Shown here: piece after piece, positions 1-5,616 of the stretch
Position numbering within the stretch: the first letter of the stretch is position 1
Layout of the letters: each line of letters starts with the position of its first letter
DNA from: Ruminococcaceae bacterium UBA4306
GTDB taxonomy: Bacteria > Bacillota > Clostridia > Oscillospirales > Acutalibacteraceae
DNA length: 6,465 nucleotides
Assembly: GCA_002394725.1 (NCBI GenBank)
Contig: DGUQ01000167.1
Coordinates: 1 to 6,465, forward strand
Direction: 5' to 3'
Program-made: the position numbers and the translations under genes
The notes under the pieces: model-generated
Seen by the model: only the letters and a program-made list of their open reading frames with translations
Databases searched by the model: none
What the model was told of the DNA's origin: nothing

Positions 1-9
1 CTTATTCAG

Positions 10-16
10 CTTCCTT
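10..16 (-). promoter_or_regulatory. Possible ribosome binding site of a next gene beyond the left edge
   Basis: AAGGAAG appears on the minus strand only 5 nt after the CvpA-family stop. The start codon it would serve must lie at or beyond the window edge: 9 nt follow it here and contain no ATG. This is suggestive only, but it implies that the operon continues. Confidence 0.3.
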
Positions 17-21
17 CAAAA

Positions 22-723
22 TCATTTACTTGAGATCATTGAACCGATCCACGTAAATATATTACCACTATAGAAGTGATAGAATATGAAGGAATTGTTA
101 ATTGTTGACTCGTTGAACCATGATGAACTCGTTCCGACATTCACGATAATGAGCTTGGTCAGATACGCGAACATGCAAACCAGTAATACGGCGTCGATCA
201 ATCCGATCACCGCTCCGCCGACGCGGTTGATGACATTCAGCACCGGGAACCGGAACAGATGCGAGAGCGGTCTGACTAATATCCTTTGCAGAATGATCAT
301 CAGGAATAAAAACGCCAACAGCGTGATGAAAAACGTCAATATGCCGCACGCGACAGGCTTGACAGCGGTGTTGACCGCCTCACTGATCGTACCGGTCGCG
401 TTAGAGATCGGATCGGAGAACGCCCGCGTGAGATCCTCCGCATCCAGATTCGTGATCCCCGTCAGCCACGAAGGCAGCGCCGTGATAATGCTGTCAGCCG
501 CTTTGGTGCTCACACCGCTCACGGCGTTGGTGACCGCCTTTTCCATAGCCGGTCTGACAATCGCGTTATAGGACAACAGCGAGAGCCATTGCCCGAGCGC
601 GGTAGCCGCCAGATAGGAGATCACCATCGCGATCAGACGCGCCAGCGATCTGGCGGCGCCGCGATAGATATTCAACACGATCAACACAATAAAGATCAAT
701 ACTACGATTACATCAAAAACCAT
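22..723 (-). CDS. CvpA-family polytopic membrane protein
   Basis: Member of the CvpA (colicin V production) family; the biochemical role of these proteins is not settled. I use the ATG at 723, giving 233 residues: it has GAGGTG 4 nt upstream and begins directly with the first membrane helix. The longer frame from 765 would add 14 residues and overlap the previous gene by 34 bp. Hydrophobic helices lie at about 4-20, 28-50, 124-147 and 168-195. The RGAARSLARL segment (21-30) and NRVGGAVIGLIDAVLL (166-181) fit the Gly-bearing family pattern. The segment between helices 2 and 3 (about 52-122) is long, so the protein is larger than the roughly 160-residue E. coli CvpA. The tail (about 198-233) is rich in Ser, Asn and Phe. 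It follows the DUF5711-type gene by 8 bp and is likely coupled to it. Confidence 0.82.
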   Translation of the reverse strand: MVFDVIVVLIFIVLIVLNIYRGAARSLARLIAMVISYLAATALGQWLSLLSYNAIVRPAMEKAVTNAVSGVSTKAADSIITALPSWLTGITNLDAEDLTRAFSDPISNATGTISEAVNTAVKPVACGILTFFITLLAFLFLMIILQRILVRPLSHLFRFPVLNVINRVGGAVIGLIDAVLLVCMFAYLTKLIIVNVGTSSSWFNESTINNSFIFYHFYSGNIFTWIGSMISSK

Positions 724-727
724 CCTG

Positions 728-733
728 CACCTC
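728..733 (-). promoter_or_regulatory. Ribosome binding site of the CvpA-family gene, overlapping the upstream stop codon
   Basis: GAGGTG lies 4 nt before the ATG at 723 and shares bases with the TGA stop (732-734) of the DUF5711-type gene. It decides the start at 723 over 765 and suggests translational coupling of the two membrane proteins. Confidence 0.75.
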
Positions 734-2282
734 ACAGAGAGACAGAATCGATATATCCCGTGCACAGGACATACGCGTCGGAGGATGTGTACATGACGAC
801 AGTGTGCGGATCAGAATTCAATTCTTTTTCGGAATACGACTTGCCGTCCTTGGAATACAACATCACCGAGTCGCCGGTCAACAGCGCGACTCTGCCTTTA
901 TATGTAGAGATATTGATGATCTTCTTATCGACCGAGAAGGATTTTACCGAATTCCCCACGGTGGAATATGACAGGATATCACAGTTTCTGCCGTCGCCGG
1001 AGCTGGACAATGACACGGTATAGGTGTTGGTATCATCATTGATATCAAAAGCGGTCAGCGCCCTGCCTTCATAAGAATTGGTCTGCAAATCGCCATCCTT
1101 GCCGGTGTTGAGCACATAGGAGGCGTTATGACCGACCGCGCAGACGTACTTATCGCTGAGATACTTGACCTGATAGATGATATCGTTCTCGATCTCTTTG
1201 ACGGCGAGTGGTTTTTCCTGTGTGAAGTCGAGTACATACAACGCGGAATTCTCAACGCCGTTCAAAGCGGATAATCCCGATACCACAGCCTTGGTGCCGC
1301 TTGAATCCAGCGTGACGGAGGTAACATAATAATCCGCGAAGGAATAGGCGAAGATCTGCTCGTTCTCCTCGTTATACACATAGAGCTTAGAGAGATATCC
1401 GCTGCTCTGGGTCACCAGTGCGTAGACGCCGTTATCGGCAAAATCCGCGGTCAAAAGATTATCCTTTGCCTCAGCACTGTAGACTGTCCCTTCCTTGTCG
1501 ATCAGCTGATAACCGATACCGCCGAGATTATAGACCAAAGCGCCCTTATCGCTGACTGTCAGAACGGGATTGATAAACGCGTGCTGCTCGGTGAACAGCG
1601 TTCTGCCGTAGTTGTTGAGCGTTGCGGTCTTGGTATCGGATACATAACAGATATCCTGTCCGATACAATCAAAATTGCCGGCATTGACGCGTTCGCCCTT
1701 GATATCCAGAGGGAACTTTTCTTCGCTCTGCTGATTGAACACGCCGTATTTGAAGAAGTTGGAGATATTGTGGACGGAGAACCTGTCGGAGTTGAAAACA
1801 GCGAATACGACGACAAACAGGATCACAATGATCACTGCTACCGCGATGATCCTTTTGACAGGGAACTTCTTCTTTTTGGAGGATGGTTCCTTTTTGATAT
1901 GACCGAACGTGGGTCTTTGGGCAGGGATTTCTTTATCTTCTGCTATTTCCCCGTCGTTATTCTCGACTTCTTCCCCGTTATCGGAATCACGATTCTCTCG
2001 GGAAGGATCCTGCTCGGGCGCCGCGTCCTCAGCAGTCTCCTGCTCCTTTTCCTCCTCTGCTCTCTCCTCCTCGATATCCTCTTCATCGGGGAACTTTTTA
2101 CGGGCACGGAGTTCTTTGCGTTTCTGTTTTTTTAACAGCTTTTTCAGCTTTTTCGCGTTTTTATCCTTCAAACGCTTATCTTGCTCATGCTTTGCGTTTT
2201 CCTCCTCCCGGGCTTCCTGCTCGGGATCCTTGAACTTGATGATCTTTTCATCATCGGCAAAGCGTCTTCCTTTTTCATCCAT
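732..2282 (-). CDS. Single-pass membrane protein with charged cytoplasmic arm and DUF5711-type beta-rich outer domain
   Basis: Function unknown. I place it in the DUF5711-type group by architecture and context, without a search. From the ATG at 2282 it has 516 residues. A TTG four codons earlier (2294) keeps the frame open, but GGGTGA sits at correct spacing only for the ATG. Residues 1-143 are extremely hydrophilic: a Lys/Arg-rich helical stretch (about 36-63, including KKLKKLLKKQKRK) followed by a Glu/Asp-rich stretch (about 66-119), then a basic KKKKFPVKR membrane stop. One transmembrane helix spans about 144-163. Residues 190-516 are rich in short repeated beta strands (for example GIGYQLIDKEGTVYS, KLYVYNEENEQI, ALYVLDFTQEK), resembling a beta-propeller exposed outside the membrane. 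The basic arm and single helix suggest an N-in topology. The stop overlaps the ribosome binding site of the CvpA-family gene, so the two are probably made together. No catalytic motif is evident. Confidence 0.85.
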   Translation of the reverse strand: MDEKGRRFADDEKIIKFKDPEQEAREEENAKHEQDKRLKDKNAKKLKKLLKKQKRKELRARKKFPDEEDIEEERAEEEKEQETAEDAAPEQDPSRENRDSDNGEEVENNDGEIAEDKEIPAQRPTFGHIKKEPSSKKKKFPVKRIIAVAVIIVILFVVVFAVFNSDRFSVHNISNFFKYGVFNQQSEEKFPLDIKGERVNAGNFDCIGQDICYVSDTKTATLNNYGRTLFTEQHAFINPVLTVSDKGALVYNLGGIGYQLIDKEGTVYSAEAKDNLLTADFADNGVYALVTQSSGYLSKLYVYNEENEQIFAYSFADYYVTSVTLDSSGTKAVVSGLSALNGVENSALYVLDFTQEKPLAVKEIENDIIYQVKYLSDKYVCAVGHNASYVLNTGKDGDLQTNSYEGRALTAFDINDDTNTYTVSLSSSGDGRNCDILSYSTVGNSVKSFSVDKKIINISTYKGRVALLTGDSVMLYSKDGKSYSEKELNSDPHTVVMYTSSDAYVLCTGYIDSVSL

Positions 2283-2286
2283 ATTT

Positions 2287-2292
2287 TCACCC
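2287..2292 (-). promoter_or_regulatory. Ribosome binding site deciding the DUF5711-type start
   Basis: GGGTGA lies 4 nt before the ATG at 2282, the expected register for pairing through the GGTGA part of the consensus. The in-frame TTG at 2294 has no comparable site, so the ATG is preferred. Confidence 0.6.
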
Positions 2293-2317
2293 AATTCAGG
2301 TTTATTATTGACTCAGA

Positions 2318-3058
2318 TCATTCATAAAATACTTTGTTCAGATATAATCCGCATGACGGCGCTGTAGGCCCCGCTAGCTTACGGTTCTTCCCCTCGATGA
2401 TCTGAGGGAGGGTATTGAACGGGATCCTTCCGTTGTTCATCGCGAGCAGTGTGCCCACCATGATGCGAACCATGTTGTAGAGAAAGCCGTCAGCCGCTAC
2501 CGTAAAGGTGACGAGATCGCCCTCTCTCGTGATATTAAAATATTTTACCGTTCGGGTAAAATCTCCTTTTTCCCGTTTATCCAATGTACAAAAGGAGGTA
2601 AAATCATGCGCGCCGACAAACGCCTGCGCCTCACGATCCATCGCCTCGATATCCATCTCGTAGCGATAATGCAGCACGAGATCCTGCATAAAAGGATTGC
2701 GCACACGGCTGTTCCACACCTTGTAGACATATTCCTTTCCCTTGCAGGAATAACGCGCGTGAAAGTCATCGGGCACAATACGGACATCGGTCACCGCTAC
2801 GTCGTCGGGCAGATAACGGTTCATCGCCATCATCAAATGATCCTCGGTGATGGGATGCTCGATCTTCATCGATACGCAATACATATTGGCGTGAACGCCG
2901 CTGTCGGTTCGTGAACAGCCCTTGATATCGGGTCGCTCATGAATGATCTGATACAGCGCGTTCTGAAAGACCTCCTGCACAGTCAGGGCATTGTCTTGTA
3001 TCTGCCAGCCGTGGAGATTCTTTCCGCAATAGGATAAAGTCAACAGTAAATTTCTCAT
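2318..3058 (-). CDS. truA: tRNA pseudouridine(38-40) synthase TruA
   Basis: Converts uridines 38-40 in the anticodon arm of tRNAs to pseudouridine, in the cytoplasm. Its 246 residues are family-typical. The catalytic Asp is D52 in SRTDSGVHA (49-57). Other family blocks are NRYLPDDVAV, FHARYSCKGKEYVYKVWN, AHDFTSFC, GFLYNMVRIMVGTLL and the C-terminal GPTAPSCGLYL. The segment before the catalytic Asp reads GCSRTD rather than the E. coli-like AGRTD, which I believe is common in Clostridia. The ATG at 3058 overlaps the ecfT stop (ATGA), and no Shine-Dalgarno-like sequence is visible in the 20 nt before it, so translation likely relies on ribosomes finishing ecfT. Location directly after ecfT is a long-conserved arrangement in Firmicutes. 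The next gene starts 35 bp downstream. Confidence 0.96.
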   Translation of the reverse strand: MRNLLLTLSYCGKNLHGWQIQDNALTVQEVFQNALYQIIHERPDIKGCSRTDSGVHANMYCVSMKIEHPITEDHLMMAMNRYLPDDVAVTDVRIVPDDFHARYSCKGKEYVYKVWNSRVRNPFMQDLVLHYRYEMDIEAMDREAQAFVGAHDFTSFCTLDKREKGDFTRTVKYFNITREGDLVTFTVAADGFLYNMVRIMVGTLLAMNNGRIPFNTLPQIIEGKNRKLAGPTAPSCGLYLNKVFYE

Positions 3059-3864
3059 ACAGCGAATTTCAAAAAGGTATTCATCAATATCACGCCGACG
3101 ATCACCAGCAGGGTGAATATCATGCTGATATAGTCACGTCCGGCGAGATGGAGCTGCTTCATACGGGTACGTCCCTCACCGCCGCGGTAACAGCGACATT
3201 CCATCGCGACCGCCAGCTCATACGCGCGTCGAAAAGCGGAGACGAACAGCGGTACCAGGATCGGAACCAGCGCTTTGATACGTGTGATCAGGCTGCCGCT
3301 TTCCATATCAGCGCCTCTCGCCTTTTGCGCCGCCATTATCTTGTCGGTTTCTTCGAGAAGGGTCGGAACAAAGCGCAGGGCGATCGTCATCATCATCGCG
3401 ATCTCATGCACCTTGACATGAAAGATCGTCAGCGGCTTCATCAATCTCTCAAGCGCATCCGTCAGATCGGTCGGCGATGTGGTAAAGGTCAAAACAGAGC
3501 TGAACAGGATCAGGCAAATAATACGCACGCATACGAATATCGCGTTCTTGATGCCCTCCCATGTGACCTTGATAAAGCCCCACTGAAAGATCGGTTCGCC
3601 TGATCCGTAGAGCAGGTTCAACATCGAGGTGATGACAACGATGACGATGATCACCTTCAGGCTTTTGAGATACATTTTCAGCGGCACCTTTGACAGCAAT
3701 ACGATCAAAAGCACAACCGCCGCCATAAATGCCAGTGAAATAAAATTAAATGTACAGAAGATCAGTACGATATACGCGATCAGGCTGAGGATCTTGACGC
3801 GAGGGTCAAGACGATGGATCACCGAATCAGCAGGAAAGTACTGTCCGAGGGTAATATCTCTCAT
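3055..3864 (-). CDS. ecfT: ECF transporter transmembrane coupling subunit EcfT (CbiQ family)
   Basis: Integral membrane scaffold that links the EcfA1/EcfA2 ATPases to exchangeable S-components. It has 269 residues. The N-terminal HRLDPRVKI motif (17-25) is typical of the family. Hydrophobic segments lie at about 24-59, 68-86 and 106-128, with a terminal one at about 246-265. The region between holds the two coupling helices with their Arg motifs: AQKARGAD (179-186, ARG 182-184) and AMECRCYRGGEGRTR (220-234, with R224). In many relatives the second reads EARCY; here it is ECRCY, which keeps the key Arg. The start ATG at 3864 sits 6 nt after AAGGAGGG. The stop overlaps the truA start by 4 bp. 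No S-component gene is present beside it, so the transported substrate cannot be read from this window. Confidence 0.94.
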   Translation of the reverse strand: MRDITLGQYFPADSVIHRLDPRVKILSLIAYIVLIFCTFNFISLAFMAAVVLLIVLLSKVPLKMYLKSLKVIIVIVVITSMLNLLYGSGEPIFQWGFIKVTWEGIKNAIFVCVRIICLILFSSVLTFTTSPTDLTDALERLMKPLTIFHVKVHEIAMMMTIALRFVPTLLEETDKIMAAQKARGADMESGSLITRIKALVPILVPLFVSAFRRAYELAVAMECRCYRGGEGRTRMKQLHLAGRDYISMIFTLLVIVGVILMNTFLKFAV

Positions 3865-4724
3865 AGACGACCCTCCTTCTTCATATACTCGGTGATATCA
3901 TGAACGGCGTTCTCAACCGTCAGTGTACCTTGATGGAGCGGAAAACCTGCCGCGATCAGATCATCGACGATGGCAGTGATCTGCGGCACACGCAGTCCCA
4001 TCGCGCTCAGACGATCTCCCTGTGAGAAAACGCGGTCACAGGCGTCGTACATCTCAAGACGGGAACGGTTCATCACCAGCGCCTTGTCACATACCGCCGC
4101 GACATCCTCCATGGAATGGGAAACAAACAATACGGTATTGCCGCGCTGCTTGTGATAGCGGTAGATCTGAGCGAGCAGGACGTCTCTGCCCAAGGGATCG
4201 AGTCCCGCGCAGGGTTCATCGAGGATCAGGATATCGGGATCCATCGCGATCACGCCCGCGATCGCGGCACGGCGCTTTTCACCGCCGGACAGATCAAACG
4301 GGGATTTTTGCAAAAGCTCCGTATCCAATCCGACAAACTGAGCGGCAGAGTGTACACGATCTTTTATCTCTTCTTCACTCAGTCCCATATTCATCGGACC
4401 GAAGGAAATATCTTTTTCGACTGTTTCTTCAAACAGCTGGTACTCGGGATACTGGAACACCAGACCGACCCGGAAACGGATCTTTCTGATCTCCTTGGGT
4501 TTATCCCAGATATCGATCCCATCCAGTGTGATCGAACCCGAGGTGGGCTTTAAGAGCCCGTTGAGCATCTGCACCAGAGTGGATTTGCCTGAACCGGTAT
4601 GACCGATAATGCCGATAAAATCGCCCTGATCCACATCAAAGCTGACATTCTCGACCGCGGTATGCTCAAACGGCGTTTTCTGTGAATAGACAAAGGAAAC
4701 ATCCTTTACGCTGAGTAAACTCAT
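3861..4724 (-). CDS. ecfA2: ECF transporter ATPase EcfA2 (CbiO-type)
   Basis: Second, non-identical ATPase of the ECF module; it binds EcfA1 and a coupling helix of EcfT. It has 287 residues, and all nucleotide-binding elements are intact: Walker [10 protein letters not shown] (41-49), Q-loop Q91 in FQYPEYQLF, signature LSGGEKRR (145-152), Walker B ILILDEP (165-171) with E170, D-loop AGLDP (173-177) and switch H203 in [19 protein letters not shown] and the AGLDP D-loop are characteristic of EcfA2. Residue 172, just after LDEP, is Cys, where Thr or Ala is more usual; this is probably harmless. The start ATG at 4724 is preceded by AAGGAGGTG at a 5-nt spacing. It overlaps ecfA1 and ecfT by 4 bp each (ATGA), which fits coupled production of subunits that assemble 1:1:1. 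Confidence 0.96.
   Translation of the reverse strand: MSLLSVKDVSFVYSQKTPFEHTAVENVSFDVDQGDFIGIIGHTGSGKSTLVQMLNGLLKPTSGSITLDGIDIWDKPKEIRKIRFRVGLVFQYPEYQLFEETVEKDISFGPMNMGLSEEEIKDRVHSAAQFVGLDTELLQKSPFDLSGGEKRRAAIAGVIAMDPDILILDEPCAGLDPLGRDVLLAQIYRYHKQRGNTVLFVSHSMEDVAAVCDKALVMNRSRLEMYDACDRVFSQGDRLSAMGLRVPQITAIVDDLIAAGFPLHQGTLTVENAVHDITEYMKKEGRL
3871..3878 (-). promoter_or_regulatory. Ribosome binding site of ecfT, inside the end of ecfA2
   Basis: AAGGAGGG lies 6 nt before the ATG at 3864 and fixes that start. It also encodes part of the EcfA2 C-terminus (KKEGRL). Confidence 0.9.
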
Positions 4725-5572
4725 CGAAGCACCTCCTTAAGTAAAGAGGTGCATTCTTCCTCGGTAAGAGGAAGCTCCTTGATCTCGACGCCGCAGGCAC
4801 GCAGCTTATAGCAAAGCTCCGTCGCCTGTGGGACATCCAGACGGTGCTTTTTGAGCAACTCCACCTGTGAGAACACCTCACGCGGCACACCCGAGGTGAG
4901 CATCCTGCCGTTATCGATCACAAAGACCTTGTCGGCAAGCACAGCTTCTTCCATATAATGCGTGATCATCACGATCGTGATGCCGTTCTCGCGGTTGAGC
5001 TTGAGGATCGTGTCCATGACCTCCTGTCTGCCCTTGGGATCGAGCATAGCGGTCGGTTCATCCAGCACGATACAATCGGGCTTCATGGCGATGATGCCGG
5101 CGATCGCGATACGCTGCTTTTGACCGCCGCTGAGCTTGTGGGGCGCATGGAGGCGATAGTCATACATATCGACCGCTTTCAGCGCTTCATCGACCCTCTC
5201 GCGAATCTCCTCGGACGGGATCCCGAGGTTCTCGGGGCCGAACGCGACATCCTCCTCCACGATACTGGCGACAAGCTGATTATCGGGGTTTTGCAGTACC
5301 AGACCGACCTTGCGTCGGATATCATAGGTGAGCTTCTCGTCAGCGGTATCCATACCGTCGATGTATACCTTGCCCGAGGAGGGCAGCAACATTGCGTTGA
5401 GGTGCTTGGCGATCGTGCTTTTTCCCGAACCGTTATGCCCGAGGATCGCGACGAACTCGCCTTTTTTGATCGTTAAGCTGATATCGTTGAGCACCTGCTT
5501 TTTCGATACGGTATCCGAATCGTCCTGCGACTCATATTGAAATGTAACGTTTTGTACAGAAATATAATCCAT
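4721..5572 (-). CDS. ecfA1: ECF transporter ATPase EcfA1 (CbiO-type)
   Basis: One of the two ATPases of an energy-coupling-factor importer, cytoplasmic and paired with EcfA2 beneath EcfT. Its 283 residues are normal family length. The ABC motifs appear in order: Walker [10 protein letters not shown] (45-53), Q-loop Q94 in LQNPDNQLV, signature LSGGQKQR (147-154), Walker B CIVLDEP (167-173) with catalytic E172, D-loop AMLDP (175-179) and switch H205 in THYMEEA. The [12 protein letters not shown] wording and the LQNPDNQ Q-loop are typical of EcfA1 rather than EcfA2. The helical C-terminal extension (about 230-283) is the ECF-specific dimerisation region. The ATG at 5572 has GGAGAG just upstream. 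Its stop overlaps the ecfA2 start by 4 bp, and its last codons carry the ecfA2 ribosome binding site. Order and motifs make the A1 assignment strong. Confidence 0.96.
   Translation of the reverse strand: MDYISVQNVTFQYESQDDSDTVSKKQVLNDISLTIKKGEFVAILGHNGSGKSTIAKHLNAMLLPSSGKVYIDGMDTADEKLTYDIRRKVGLVLQNPDNQLVASIVEEDVAFGPENLGIPSEEIRERVDEALKAVDMYDYRLHAPHKLSGGQKQRIAIAGIIAMKPDCIVLDEPTAMLDPKGRQEVMDTILKLNRENGITIVMITHYMEEAVLADKVFVIDNGRMLTSGVPREVFSQVELLKKHRLDVPQATELCYKLRACGVEIKELPLTEEECTSLLKEVLR
4730..4738 (-). promoter_or_regulatory. Ribosome binding site of ecfA2, inside the end of ecfA1
   Basis: AAGGAGGTG matches the 16S anti-Shine-Dalgarno sequence over nine bases, with 5 nt to the ATG at 4724. It is read through by ecfA1, where it encodes part of the C-terminal LLKEVLR, and it fixes the ecfA2 start. 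Confidence 0.9.
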
Positions 5573-5575
5573 ATA

Positions 5576-5581
5576 CTCTCC
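5576..5581 (-). promoter_or_regulatory. Ribosome binding site of ecfA1
   Basis: GGAGAG lies 3 nt before the ATG at 5572 (5 nt counting from GGAG). It supports that start. It is weaker than the sites before ecfA2 and ecfT. It sits in the 44-bp gap after the methyltransferase, where I see no clear promoter or terminator. Confidence 0.7.
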
Positions 5582-5616
5582 AAATAACCGGCAGAATGAA
5601 TTGACGAAAGCTCAAA

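Noticed and set aside
724..765. Upstream in-frame start at 765 for the CvpA-family protein
   Set aside because: It would overlap the previous gene by 34 bp and add a non-family N-terminus. The ATG at 723 has a good binding site.
1581..2135. Long plus-strand reading frame (184 codons) opposite the DUF5711-type gene
   Set aside because: It lies wholly antisense to a well-supported gene. Its Leu/Phe-rich product comes from the complement of Glu/Lys-rich codons. No ribosome binding site or promoter fits it.
2283..2294. TTG start at 2294 for the DUF5711-type protein
   Set aside because: There is no binding site before it, and its own codons contain the GGGTGA that serves the ATG at 2282.
2542..2562. 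Perfect 8-bp inverted repeat with a 5-nt loop inside truA (ATTTTACC ... GGTAAAAT)
   Set aside because: One such stem is expected by chance in about 6.5 kb. It lies mid-gene in conserved TruA coding sequence and has no T-run on the coding strand.
2896..2912. Non-canonical residues around the TruA catalytic Asp (GCSRTDSG)
   Set aside because: The catalytic Asp and Arg are intact. I recall this wording as common in Clostridia, so it does not suggest loss of function.
4258..5107. Two GCGATCGC octamers (4258-4265 and 5100-5107) resembling the cyanobacterial HIP1 repeat
   Set aside because: Both occur at the homologous AIAG position of the two paralogous ATPases, so shared ancestry and codon choice explain them. 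Nothing else suggests cyanobacteria.
5573..5616. Possible promoter or terminator between the methyltransferase and ecfA1
   Set aside because: The 44 bp show no spaced -35/-10 pair and no stem with a T-run; only a ribosome binding site is supported.
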